Shown: positions 7,633-16,475 of the stretch, piece by piece
Layout: each line of letters opens with the position of its first letter
Numbering within the stretch: the stretch's first letter is position 1
NCBI GenBank assembly: GCA_017463245.1
Contig: JAFTPN010000062.1
Location: 1 to 38,517, forward strand
Direction of reading: 5' to 3'
DNA from: Clostridia bacterium
GTDB lineage: Bacteria; Bacillota; Clostridia; Christensenellales; Aristaeellaceae
DNA: 38,517 nucleotides
Made by a program: the position numbers and the translations under genes
The notes under the pieces: model-generated
Told to the model about the DNA's origin: nothing
Databases searched by the model: none
The model's input: only the letters and a program-made list of their open reading frames with translations

Positions 7633-8082
7633 ATGCGAGAGCCTGAACAGGTCATTTTCACCAATATGTGCATGGTCTACGACGATCAGGGCAATGCCCT
7701 GGTGCAGGAGCGTGTGAAGAACTGGCCGGGTGTGACCTTCCCCGGCGGCCATGTAGAGCCGGGCGAGACCTTCACCCAGGCGGTGATCCGCGAGGTGTGG
7801 GAGGAAACCGGCCTCACCATCCGTCATCCCCGGCTGTGCGGCATCAAGCATTGGCACAAGCGGGGCGTTCGCAACGTGGTGCTGCTCTACAAGACCAACG
7901 AATATGAGGGCGAGCTTCACGCCTCCGATGAGGGCCGCGTGTGGTGGATGCCGCTAACTGATATGCCCAACGCCAACCTCGCCAACACCATGGACGCCAT
8001 GCTGCAAGTCTTTTTGCGCGACGACCTCAGCGAGCATTCTTTCCAGATGGTGGACGGTGAATGGCACAACCTGCTGGAATAA
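7633..8082 (+). CDS. Nudix hydrolase, MutT/8-oxo-dGTPase type
   Basis: This predicted pyrophosphohydrolase acts on a nucleoside diphosphate linked to another group, possibly 8-oxo-dGTP. The 149-residue product contains a complete Nudix box from Gly39 to Leu61 that fits GX5EX7REUXEEXGU, with the metal-binding Glu residues at 54, 57 and 58. KHWHKRGVRNVV and the downstream WW-x-x-L stretch resemble the YjhB/MutT-like group. The ATG at 7633 follows a strong AAGGAGG by 7 bases. The last codons overlap the possible start of the next gene. Confidence 0.88.
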   Translation: MREPEQVIFTNMCMVYDDQGNALVQERVKNWPGVTFPGGHVEPGETFTQAVIREVWEETGLTIRHPRLCGIKHWHKRGVRNVVLLYKTNEYEGELHASDEGRVWWMPLTDMPNANLANTMDAMLQVFLRDDLSEHSFQMVDGEWHNLLE

Positions 8083-8759
8083 CAACCAAAGTGGTGATTA
8101 CGCTGAATCAAGATCGTTTATTGACACAGGCAACCGATTTTCTTCGCCCCGCCCCCTTCACCTGGGCGGTGTGCGGCGGCCATGCCCTGGATCTTTTCCA
8201 CGGCCGTTCCCTGCGCAGCCATGGCGACATCGACATCTGCACGCTGGAAAGTGAACGGGCAACCATTCTTCCCTTCATGCTGCAAAATGGCTGGCGGGTG
8301 TATGAATTCCGCGGCCAGGGCAAGGTGCGCCCGCTGGACGCCGCCTCCGTCAGCGAAACGGGTCGCAACCTGATGTGCTTCACGCCGGATTGCCAGCTTG
8401 TGCACTTCTACCCCTGCGAGGACGAAGGACTGCTGTACCACGAGTTCCATCATGACGACGCAGCACCCTTCAACTACATCGAGTTCCTGTTCAACCAGGC
8501 CAGCGCCACCCATTTCGTGTTTGCCGCGGGGAAAGGCGTGGAGCGCAAGCTGTGCAAGGCCATCCTGAAGCGGGACAGCATCCCGTACCTTGCACCGGAG
8601 CTTGTGCTCCTGCACAAAGCCTCCAATCCGGGTATGGAAAAGAATCTATTCGATTTCCAGCAAACCTACCCGCAAATGAACGCCGAGCAGCAAGACTGGT
8701 TTATCCAAAGCCTTGCCACAATATATCCCGCAGGCCACCCCTGGCAGGATATGCTGTGA
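8061..8759 (+). CDS. Nucleotidyltransferase-fold protein, aminoglycoside adenylyltransferase-like
   Basis: This is a predicted nucleotidyltransferase-fold protein, about 232 residues. The N-terminal third carries the signature CGGHALDLFHGR followed by Asp56 and Asp58 in SHGDIDIC, which matches the hG-G ... D-h-D-h metal site. The overall layout recalls the ANT(2'')-like family (aminoglycoside 2''-adenylyltransferase domain). A helical region with AAGKGVERKL and PELVLLHKAS follows. The start is uncertain: the ATG at 8061 lies inside the end of the Nudix gene, while GTG codons at 8091 and 8094 would avoid the overlap, and none has a good ribosome binding site. Drug modification is inferred from fold only. 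Confidence 0.7.
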   Translation: MAQPAGITTKVVITLNQDRLLTQATDFLRPAPFTWAVCGGHALDLFHGRSLRSHGDIDICTLESERATILPFMLQNGWRVYEFRGQGKVRPLDAASVSETGRNLMCFTPDCQLVHFYPCEDEGLLYHEFHHDDAAPFNYIEFLFNQASATHFVFAAGKGVERKLCKAILKRDSIPYLAPELVLLHKASNPGMEKNLFDFQQTYPQMNAEQQDWFIQSLATIYPAGHPWQDML

Positions 8760-8769
8760 CCAAGGCCAT

Positions 8770-8802
8770 AAGAAAAAGCCTCCAATCGGAGGCTTTTTTC
8801 TT
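8770..8802. terminator. Bidirectional terminator between the plus operon and trpS
   Basis: A near-perfect stem AAGAAAAAGCCTCC / GGAGGC plus a T-run closes around an AATC loop at 8784-8787. It gives a T-tail on the plus strand (8794-8799) and an A-flank that serves as a T-tail for minus-strand trpS transcripts. It lies 10 bp after the upstream stop and 10 bp from the trpS stop. Confidence 0.88.
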
Positions 8803-8812
8803 ATATGCTCCC

Positions 8813-9829
8813 TTAACCACGAGAAGCGAAACCGACCTTCTTCTGCACCTTGCGCAGGGTCTTGTTAGCCAGATAATTGGCCGTCTTGGCGTTCTCGTCC
8901 AGGATGCCCTGCAGATAACCCTTGTCGGCAATCAGCTTCTTGTACTCATTCTGCAAGGGTTCCAGGGCGGCGATGACGCAATCGGCGGTGCGGGTCTTCA
9001 GCGTGCCGTAGCCCTGACCGTTCAGCTCGGCCACCAGGCTGTCCATGCTGCCAGCGCCCAGGGCGCTCATGATGGACAGCAGGTTGCTCACGCCAGGCTT
9101 GTTTTCGGGATCGTAGCGGATCTCGCCGTCGCTGTCGGTCACCGCGCGCTTGATCTTGCGGCGGATGGTGTCGGGATCGTCCAGCAGCGCCACAAAGGTG
9201 TCCTCGGGGTCGGACTTGGACATCTTGCGGGTGGGCTCCTGCAGGCTCATGATCTTGCTGCCCACCTTGGCGATGTAGGGTTCCGGAACGGTGAACACAT
9301 TGCCATACACACCGTTGAAGCGCTGAGCCACATCGCGGCACAATTCGAGGTGCTGCTTCTGGTCAACGCCCACAGGCACCATGTTGGTCTGGAACAGCAG
9401 GATGTCCGCAGCCATCAGCACAGGATAGGTGAACAGGCCGGCGTTGATGTTGTCGGCGTGCTTGGCGGCTTTGTCCTTGTACTGGGTCATACGGTTCAGT
9501 TCGCCCATGTAGGTGAAGCAGTTCAGGATCCATGCCAGCTCGGCGTGGCCGGTCACATGGCTCTGGCAGTAGATGAGGCTCTTCTTGGGATCCAGGCCGC
9601 TGGCGATGTAGATGGCGGCCAGCTCCATGCAGCGGCGGCGCAGGTCAGCAGGATTCTGGCGCACGGTGATGGCGTGCATGTCCACGATGCAGTAAATGCA
9701 GTCATAGTCGTCCTGCAAAAGGGAGAAGTTCTTCAGCGCGCCGATGTAGTTGCCCAGCGTCAGCGTGCCGGAGGGCTGGATGCCGGAGAAAATGATGGGT
9801 TTCTTTTCAGGCTTGACGATCTCGGACAT
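8813..9829 (-). CDS. trpS: Tryptophanyl-tRNA synthetase
   Basis: TrpS charges tRNA-Trp with tryptophan. The 338-residue class I synthetase has the HIGH-equivalent TLGN at residues 24-27 within PSGTLTLGNYIGALK, the conserved GHAELAWILNCFTYMGELNRM helix region, GVDQKQHLELCRD, and the KMSKS loop at 202-206. The start at 9829 follows AAGGAGG with 8-base spacing; the frame stays open upstream, but that stretch is the T-box leader. The gene stands alone behind a tryptophan T-box and ends at a shared terminator. Confidence 0.97.
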   Translation of the reverse strand: MSEIVKPEKKPIIFSGIQPSGTLTLGNYIGALKNFSLLQDDYDCIYCIVDMHAITVRQNPADLRRRCMELAAIYIASGLDPKKSLIYCQSHVTGHAELAWILNCFTYMGELNRMTQYKDKAAKHADNINAGLFTYPVLMAADILLFQTNMVPVGVDQKQHLELCRDVAQRFNGVYGNVFTVPEPYIAKVGSKIMSLQEPTRKMSKSDPEDTFVALLDDPDTIRRKIKRAVTDSDGEIRYDPENKPGVSNLLSIMSALGAGSMDSLVAELNGQGYGTLKTRTADCVIAALEPLQNEYKKLIADKGYLQGILDENAKTANYLANKTLRKVQKKVGFASRG

Positions 9830-9887
9830 GGGGAAAACCTCCTTGTTTCGGCAGTTGGCTAAGGGGACGCCCACACGCCTTGATAAT

Positions 9888-10095
9888 AAAAAACGCAGCC
9901 CATCCGTCCACGGGGACAGATGACTGCGGTGCCACCCCTGTTGCACGCAAATAGCTGCGTACCTCTCGATCCCTTTCACGGGGGAATCCGTCGCGGGATA
10001 CTGGGGATGTCCTGTTCCCCCGCGCCCTCAAAGCTCCACGTTTGCGCCGCCTGCTGCCGGGCTTCCACCACCCCCGGCTCTCTTTGAGCTGCTCT
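9888..10095 (-). promoter_or_regulatory. T-box leader (tryptophan) of trpS with terminator
   Basis: On the minus strand a Stem I with arms CTCAAAG/CTTTGAG (10088-10082 and 10033-10027) holds the likely specifier triplet TGG at 10038-10036. Downstream is the T-box sequence GGGGTGGCACCGC (about 9938-9926), which pairs with the uncharged tRNA end. The competing terminator is a long stem from CGCAG to CTGCG (9928-9894) followed by six T residues (9893-9888). Uncharged tRNA-Trp is expected to switch on trpS. Stem I is compact. Confidence 0.9.
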
Positions 10096-10127
10096 TCGCA
10101 ACACCCTGCTCATCCTCGGTTTAGACT

Positions 10128-10156
10128 ATTATATCCCATCCCATGGAAAATAGCAA
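10128..10156 (-). promoter_or_regulatory. Promoter of the trpS T-box transcript
   Basis: On the minus strand TTGCTA (10156-10151), 17 bp, then a perfect TATAAT (10133-10128). It lies about 35 bp upstream of Stem I. A GGTTTAG half-site like those in the polyamine operon leader sits at 10118-10124, at the expected transcription start. Confidence 0.75.
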
Positions 10157-10220
10157 GGCTTTCCGCCTGTATCCGCCCTGTATTTTTCGATAATATTTGC
10201 TATGAATTTTATAAGAAGTA

Positions 10221-10249
10221 TTGACATGAAGGCTATGCTGTGGTTTAAT
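10221..10249 (+). promoter_or_regulatory. Promoter of the regulator-potABCD operon
   Basis: A perfect TTGACA (10221-10226), a 17-bp spacer and TTTAAT (10244-10249). It is followed by two palindromic operator-like elements and then the regulator start at 10348. Confidence 0.8.
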
Positions 10250-10263
10250 GTATATCGTTTTGA

Positions 10264-10318
10264 GGTTTAGTTTTAGTAAACTCGCAACCTCGTCCCACGG
10301 TTTAGAATCACTAAACCG
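10264..10318. promoter_or_regulatory. Two matching palindromic operator candidates
   Basis: Two copies of GGTTTAG-N6-TAAAC occur at 10264-10281 and 10299-10316, with start positions 35 bp apart. The second is extended to perfect 8-bp arms CGGTTTAG/CTAAACCG. They lie just downstream of the promoter for the XRE-cupin gene, so autoregulation by that protein is the simplest reading. This is an inference from position and symmetry. Confidence 0.6.
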
Positions 10319-10347
10319 GATTTGACCCGGAAAAGGAGGGGTTCAGC

Positions 10348-10890
10348 ATGGATATCGGCGAGAAGCTTCGCCAGCTGCGATTGCAGCGCGGACTGACCCA
10401 GGAGGAGCTGGCTGACCGCTGCGAACTGAGCAAGGGGTTCATCTCCCAGGTGGAGCGCAACCTGGCGTCACCCTCCATTGCCACCCTGACCGACCTGCTG
10501 GAATGCCTGGGCAGCTCCCTGCCTGCCTTCTTCAACGAAAAGCAGGAGCAGAAGATCGTCTTCTCGCCCCAGGATATGTTTGAAAAGGTGGACGAGGAAG
10601 ACCTGCACGGCTCCATCACCTGGCTGGTGCCGGACGCCCAGAAGAACGACATGGAACCCATCCTGGTGGACATGGCCGAGGGCGGTCAGACCTACCCCCT
10701 GCCCCCCAGCGAGGCCGAGGAATTCGGCTATGTGCTTTCCGGCAGCATTTTCCTGGTGATGGGTGAAAAGAAGATTCGCGTCAAAACCGGCTGCAGCTTC
10801 TGCATTCACCCCAAGGTGACCCATTACCTGATGAACGCCGGAAAGTCCCGTGCGAAGGTTCTGTGGATCTCTACTCCTCCGAGTTTCTAA
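10348..10890 (+). CDS. XRE-cupin transcriptional regulator (PuuR-like)
   Basis: This is a predicted DNA-binding regulator of the downstream polyamine transporter. The 180-residue product has an N-terminal XRE helix-turn-helix (about residues 5-60, with LTQEELADRCELSKGFISQVE) and a C-terminal cupin sensor domain (about 110-178, with GYVLSGSIFLVMGEKK and FCIHPKVTHYLMN). The same two-domain layout is found in PuuR and in regulators that commonly precede potABCD in Clostridia. It starts at an ATG after AAAAGGAGGGG. The effector is probably a polyamine, but nothing in the sequence proves this. The two palindromes in its leader are likely its own operators. Confidence 0.88.
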   Translation: MDIGEKLRQLRLQRGLTQEELADRCELSKGFISQVERNLASPSIATLTDLLECLGSSLPAFFNEKQEQKIVFSPQDMFEKVDEEDLHGSITWLVPDAQKNDMEPILVDMAEGGQTYPLPPSEAEEFGYVLSGSIFLVMGEKKIRVKTGCSFCIHPKVTHYLMNAGKSRAKVLWISTPPSF

Positions 10891-10924
10891 TACATACAGA
10901 TTGATTTGAAGGGAGACTGCCCTC

Positions 10925-11974
<1,050 letters not shown>

Positions 11975-11978
11975 CGCC

Positions 11979-12971
11979 ATGCGCTATGATATGAGCCTGC
12001 CCTGGTGGGCGTGGGCGCTGATGGGCGCAGGTCTGGCGGCCTTCATCGCCATGATCGCCGTGTCCATCCGCCGCAACAGCGGTGTGAAGCGTTCCCTCTT
12101 CGCCGCCCCCTATACCCTGTGGATGATCCTGTTCACCATCGTCCCGGTGATCCTCATTGGCTACTATGCCTTTACCGATGCTTCCGGTGCCTTTACCCTG
12201 GATAACTTCCGCAATTTCTGGGACAGCAACTATGAGTCCAACAAGGTCATTCTGGATGTCATGGGCGATGCAGGCGCGGCCTACATCACCCGCGGCACGG
12301 TGAATGTGGACACCCTGGTCTACTCCCTGTGGATGGCCTTCCTCTGCACAGTCATTTGCCTCCTGCTGGGCTATCCCGCTGCGCTGTTCATGGCCGACCG
12401 CAACATGAAGCTGGGCTCCAGCCTGGTGGTGCTGTTCATCATTCCCATGTGGATGAATTTCCTCCTGCGGACCATTGCCTGGATGAGCCTCCTGGAGGAT
12501 TCCGGCCTGATCAACACCTTCCTGAAGTGGCTTGGTTTTGACGGCGTGCAGCTGATGTACAACTCCCAGGCCGTGCTGCTGGGCATGGTATACAACTTCC
12601 TGCCCTTCATGGTCTTCCCCATCTACACGGTGCTGTCCAAGATGGACTACCGCCTCTCCGAGGCCGCTGCCGACCTGGGCTGCAACAGCTTCAAGACCCT
12701 GTATAAGGTCACGCTGCCCCTGTCCATTCCCGGCGTGGTAAGCGGCATCACCATGGTGTTCATGCCCTCGGTGACCACCTTCTTCATTCCCCGCGTGCTG
12801 GGCGGCGGCAACACCATGATGTTCGGCGACCTGATCGAATCCAAGTTCCTCACGGAGGGCAACTGGAATGTAGGCTCCGCACTCTCCCTGATCATGATGC
12901 TGCTGATCCTCATCAGTCTGTCCATCCTTCGCAAAGCCGATCCCAATAACGATGGAGGTGGCATTGCATGA
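11979..12971 (+). CDS. potB: Spermidine/putrescine ABC transporter permease PotB
   Basis: This is one of the two membrane subunits of the polyamine importer. At 330 residues it is longer than the usual 275-290. The extra length is an N-terminal hydrophobic segment (about residues 6-28, WWAWALMGAGLAAF) ahead of the normal first helix (LFAAPYTLWMILF) and a long extracytoplasmic loop around residues 65-105. The EAA loop that contacts PotA is AAADLGCNSFKTLYKVTLP. The start follows GGAGG by 9 bases. The stop overlaps potC (ATGA), indicating coupled translation. Confidence 0.93.
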   Translation: MRYDMSLPWWAWALMGAGLAAFIAMIAVSIRRNSGVKRSLFAAPYTLWMILFTIVPVILIGYYAFTDASGAFTLDNFRNFWDSNYESNKVILDVMGDAGAAYITRGTVNVDTLVYSLWMAFLCTVICLLLGYPAALFMADRNMKLGSSLVVLFIIPMWMNFLLRTIAWMSLLEDSGLINTFLKWLGFDGVQLMYNSQAVLLGMVYNFLPFMVFPIYTVLSKMDYRLSEAAADLGCNSFKTLYKVTLPLSIPGVVSGITMVFMPSVTTFFIPRVLGGGNTMMFGDLIESKFLTEGNWNVGSALSLIMMLLILISLSILRKADPNNDGGGIA

Positions 12972-13735
12972 TCAAGTTCCTCAAGCGGTTCTACCTTGGC
13001 ATCGTGCTGGTCTTCCTCTATGTGCCGATCCTGGTGCTGATCGTGCAGAGCTTCAACGCAGGCAAGTCCCGCGCCAAGTGGGAGGGCTTCTCCCTGCGCT
13101 GGTATGTGGAGCTGTTCCAGGATGAACGCATCCTGAATGCGCTCTATGTCACCTTGTCCATTGCCGTGCTGGCCATGATCGTCTCCACCATCCTTGGCAC
13201 GCTGGCCGCCATTGGCATCCACGCCATGCGCAAGCGTCCCCAGGCGCTGATGATGACCCTGACCAACCTGCCCAACACCATGCCGGACATCGTGACCGGT
13301 ATTTCCCTGATGCTGCTGTTCATCTTCACCAAGGTGGATCGCGGCTACCTGACCATGCTGCTGGCGCACATCACCTTCGATGTACCCTATGTGATATTAT
13401 CGGTGCTGCCAAAGCTGAAGCAGATGAACAAGCATTGCTACGAGGCGGCGCTTGACCTGGGTGCAACGCCCATGTACGCACTCTTCCATGTGACCATCCC
13501 CCAATGCAAGCAGGGCATCATCACCGGCGCCATGCTGGCCTTCACCCTCTCGCTGGATGACTTCACCATCAGCTACTTCACCACCTCGCCCCTGGTGCAG
13601 AATCTCTCCACGCTGATCTACTCCTCCGCCAGAAAGGGCATCGATCCTTCCCTGAACGCCCTCTCTGCGCTGATGTTCGTGGCGCTTTTGATCCTGCTGC
13701 TCATCGTCAACCGCCGCACCGCAAGCGCGGATTGA
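12968..13735 (+). CDS. potC: Spermidine/putrescine ABC transporter permease PotC
   Basis: This is the second membrane subunit of the polyamine importer, 255 residues and of normal length. It has a first helix FYLGIVLVFLYVPILVLIV, the FNAGKSRAKWEGFSLRWY segment typical of PotC, further hydrophobic helices, and the EAA loop EAALDLGATPMYALFHVTIP that couples to PotA. It ends with a last helix and a basic tail. It starts within the potB stop (ATGA) behind GGAGG. Confidence 0.94.
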   Translation: MIKFLKRFYLGIVLVFLYVPILVLIVQSFNAGKSRAKWEGFSLRWYVELFQDERILNALYVTLSIAVLAMIVSTILGTLAAIGIHAMRKRPQALMMTLTNLPNTMPDIVTGISLMLLFIFTKVDRGYLTMLLAHITFDVPYVILSVLPKLKQMNKHCYEAALDLGATPMYALFHVTIPQCKQGIITGAMLAFTLSLDDFTISYFTTSPLVQNLSTLIYSSARKGIDPSLNALSALMFVALLILLLIVNRRTASAD

Positions 13736-13784
13736 CGTAGCGATAGTCCCCCATCTACAACATTTGTTCTTGGAGGTATTCACC

Positions 13785-14825
13785 ATGAAAAAGCTGCTTA
13801 CTGTTTTCCTGCTGCTGGCTCTGCTCCTTTCCGCTGTTCCCGCCGGAGCCGAGGGTGTTGTGAACGTCTACAACTGGGAGGATTACATCGATCCCGCCGC
13901 CATCACCCTGTTTGAGCAGGAGACTGGCATCGACGTCAACTACATGTGTTTTACCACCGTGGAGGACATGATCGTGCAGGTGGAAGCCAACCCCGGCGCC
14001 TTCGACGTGTGCTTCCCCTCCGACTACATCATTGAGCGCATGATCAACAATGACATGCTGGCCGAGATCGACTTTGCCAATGTGCCCAATGCGGTGCAGA
14101 CCATCGATTACCTGCGCAATCCCGACTACGACCCCGACGAAAAGTACTCTGTTCCTTATATGTGGGGCACCGTGGGCATCCTGTACAACAAGACCATGAT
14201 CCCCGATCCCGAGCGCTCCTGGGCCACCCTGTGGAACACCGAGTATCAGAATCAGGTCTTCATGCTGGACTCCATCCGCGACAGCATGGGCATCACCCTC
14301 AAGTCCCTGGGCTTCAGCATGAACACCCAGGAGATCCCCGCCATCATGCAGGCCAAGCAGAAGCTCATCGACCAGAAGCAGAGCGGCGTGGTGAAGGCCT
14401 ATCAGGTGGATGAAACCAAGGACAAGATGGTGGCTGGCGAGGCTGCGCTGGCGCTGATGTGGTCCGGCGACGCCATGTACGCCATCGACCTGAACGAGGA
14501 TCTTGACTACTTCGTTCCCGTGGAAGGCTCCAATGTGTGGGTCGACGGCGCTGTGATTCCCAAGACGGCCAAGAACAAGGAGAACGCCGAGAAGTTCATC
14601 AACTTCCTCTGCCGTCCCGATGTGGCTCAGATGAACTGCGAATACATCTGCTATTCCTCGCCCAACCAGGGCGCCATCGAGCTGATGGGCGAAGACTACA
14701 CCGGCAACCATGTGCAGAATCCTGCCCAGGAGCTGCTGGACAAGTGCGAGTTCTTCCACGACATCGAGCCCAGCTTTCTGAGCATCTACGAGGCCATGTG
14801 GAACGAGGTCAAGAACGCCAAGTAA
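13785..14825 (+). CDS. potD: Spermidine/putrescine-binding protein PotD
   Basis: PotD captures polyamines outside the membrane and hands them to PotBC. The 346-residue precursor starts at an ATG 8 bases after GGAGG. It has a signal peptide of about 22-24 residues (MKKLLTVFLLLALLLS, then AVPAGA). The mature part opens with VVNVYNWEDYIDP, the hallmark of the family, and continues with FPSDYIIERM, YMWGTVGILYNK and LMWSGDAMYAI. Unlike most Gram-positive binding proteins the signal has no lipobox Cys. It therefore looks like a signal-peptidase-I substrate or an uncleaved anchor. It is the last gene of the operon, followed by a strong terminator. Confidence 0.95.
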   Translation: MKKLLTVFLLLALLLSAVPAGAEGVVNVYNWEDYIDPAAITLFEQETGIDVNYMCFTTVEDMIVQVEANPGAFDVCFPSDYIIERMINNDMLAEIDFANVPNAVQTIDYLRNPDYDPDEKYSVPYMWGTVGILYNKTMIPDPERSWATLWNTEYQNQVFMLDSIRDSMGITLKSLGFSMNTQEIPAIMQAKQKLIDQKQSGVVKAYQVDETKDKMVAGEAALALMWSGDAMYAIDLNEDLDYFVPVEGSNVWVDGAVIPKTAKNKENAEKFINFLCRPDVAQMNCEYICYSSPNQGAIELMGEDYTGNHVQNPAQELLDKCEFFHDIEPSFLSIYEAMWNEVKNAK

Positions 14826-14845
14826 TCCCCTGCCCAAAACATCAG

Positions 14846-14883
14846 CGCCCCGCCGGAGCAATCTTCCGGCGGGGCGATTTTTT
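14846..14883. terminator. Strong terminator after potD
   Basis: Twelve-base-pair stem CGCCCCGCCGGA (14846-14857) with TCCGGCGGGGCG (14865-14876), 7-nt loop, then A and seven T residues. It ends the pot operon and separates it from the convergent minus-strand gene at 14887. Confidence 0.93.
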
Positions 14884-14886
14884 TGA

Positions 14887-16371
14887 TTATCCCAGCATTT
14901 GAATATAGTGATCCAGCAGGGTCATGGTGTCCTGATAGGACAGCACATGGCTGGTGAGCATATCCTTCATGAAGAACTCCTTGAAGGTCTCGTTCAATTC
15001 AGGATGATCCACCAGCGCTTCATTATGGCCGCGATCCAGGTCGTAGGAGGTATCGGCCTGCATGAACATCACGCCCTTGCCCTCATACAGGGTGATCTCT
15101 GCCTGCATTTCGTTCTCCTCATTCTTGAGGAAATACACCCAGAAATACGGGTTGTTCGCCGCCTGATCCCGCAGGTGCAGCAGGATGGCCTTGCGCTCTG
15201 CAGGTGTGTAGGGGCGGATGGCAAAGAAGTGATCGCTCTGCTTGCCGGTGCGCACAAAGCGCTCCATGGCCTTGGGTGAAAAAATGGTGTGGGTGACCTT
15301 CTTCTTTTTGAAGAAGTTGTTGAACCGCTTCAGCTGAATGCTGTACAGGGCGGAAATCAGCTGATGCATCTCCTGCTCCTCGGTCATGTTGGACTGGGTG
15401 AAGCCATCCAGCACGGGAGAAAGCAGAATGTCCGGATGGATGTAGTTGATGGGCACATCCGGCTTCAGGGACATAATGGCGCAGTTGTGCTCCAGCTGCC
15501 GGTATTGCTCCGTATAGCGAAGGTAATCCTTTGCATCATGCACCTTGTCGCGAAAATCGCTCTTGACCGGATGCATCTGCGGTAAGCTGCTCCTGACCAC
15601 ATCATCCAGCGTTCGCAGTAGCTGATGATCCACCATCATGCTGCGAACGATGTTCTGCCGGTCCAGCATCACCATCTGCTCAAAGCTTTCGTTGCCCTGG
15701 GCATCATGCAAGCTGAAGAGCACCGTGTTGGTGCGCAGCAGCACCTCCGTTTCCTGTGCGCAGCTGCCGGGCGTCATCATGTAGGCATTGTACCAATCCT
15801 CATACAGGATGGCCTGGGTGGCCATCATGTTGCGCACCACTTCGCCCTTGCCGGCAAAGAAATAGTGGGACACGCGCACCTGGCAGCGGTTGGCTGCAGC
15901 CCGCAGCTCCTTGGCCAGGGTGCGGATAAACCCGGCATTGCAGCAGTTGTATATGGTCACTTCCAGGCGCGCGCAGCGGGTCATTTCCTTCAGCACGCCA
16001 TAAAGCGGCTTTTGCTGCACGCTGCCGTTGCCGTCGCGCATAAAGCAGTTGAACATACCAGCTTCAGGCGGCGGTGCACTAAGCAGCATGCGGATCGCCC
16101 GGTGGCTGATGTAGTTCTCCACGCCCAGCCTGCTGATCTCCAGCGATTCCTCCAGCCGTGCCCATTCACAGGATGTCAGCCTCAGGCAGCCGCTGGCCTT
16201 CAGGTCGTTAAAGAAGCTCTGCTCCACATCGCTGCTGGTCTGGTCGTTCAGGATACGATAAAGGCTGTTGCGGCTCTTGAACCCCACCGCCCGTGCCAGT
16301 TCCGTGGTGGAAATGCCCCGCTCGTCCAGCAAGCGGGTCATATGCTCTGCAAATCGTTCGTATTGTTTCAT
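14887..16371 (-). CDS. Unrecognised 494-residue protein with N-terminal helix-turn-helix
   Basis: I do not recognise the family. The first 50 residues form an XRE/lambda-repressor-like HTH (RGISTTELARAVGFKSRNSLYRI), so it probably binds DNA. The remaining 440 residues are a soluble mixed alpha/beta region without transmembrane segments and without a catalytic motif I can name. It includes a CNCF-like and a YNCCNAGF segment, several Tyr/Phe-rich stretches and a run of four Lys near residue 360. The start at 16371 is chosen because AAGG lies 9 bases upstream; the ATG at 16380 has no room for a ribosome binding site. Its promoter overlaps a half-palindrome and lies close to a full palindrome, consistent with autoregulation. 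The pot operon ends convergently, so a link to polyamines is not implied. Confidence 0.75.
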   Translation of the reverse strand: MKQYERFAEHMTRLLDERGISTTELARAVGFKSRNSLYRILNDQTSSDVEQSFFNDLKASGCLRLTSCEWARLEESLEISRLGVENYISHRAIRMLLSAPPPEAGMFNCFMRDGNGSVQQKPLYGVLKEMTRCARLEVTIYNCCNAGFIRTLAKELRAAANRCQVRVSHYFFAGKGEVVRNMMATQAILYEDWYNAYMMTPGSCAQETEVLLRTNTVLFSLHDAQGNESFEQMVMLDRQNIVRSMMVDHQLLRTLDDVVRSSLPQMHPVKSDFRDKVHDAKDYLRYTEQYRQLEHNCAIMSLKPDVPINYIHPDILLSPVLDGFTQSNMTEEQEMHQLISALYSIQLKRFNNFFKKKKVTHTIFSPKAMERFVRTGKQSDHFFAIRPYTPAERKAILLHLRDQAANNPYFWVYFLKNEENEMQAEITLYEGKGVMFMQADTSYDLDRGHNEALVDHPELNETFKEFFMKDMLTSHVLSYQDTMTLLDHYIQMLG

Positions 16372-16400
16372 TCGCACCATCCTTACTACGCGAATGATTT

Positions 16401-16473
16401 ATTATACCATGTAACAAATTGCATTTTCAAGGTAAAATATGGAAGTTTTCCGCGCGTCACAAAATTTTGTAAC
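16401..16473 (-). promoter_or_regulatory. Promoter and palindromic operator upstream of the HTH gene
   Basis: On the minus strand TTGAAA (16430-16425), 18 bp, TATAAT (16406-16401). A half-site GTAACAAATT lies inside the spacer (16411-16420). An 18-bp near-perfect palindrome GTCACAAAATTTTGTAAC lies upstream at 16456-16473, only 3 bp from the stop codon of the upstream SGNH gene. The shared GT-ACAAA-TT element suggests one regulator binds both. Confidence 0.6.
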
Positions 16474-16475
16474 AC

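Noticed and set aside
8061-8090. Nucleotidyltransferase overlap with the Nudix gene considered as a programmed frameshift fusion
   Set aside because: The Nudix gene has its own normal stop and length, there is no slippery heptamer, and alternative GTG starts avoid the overlap.
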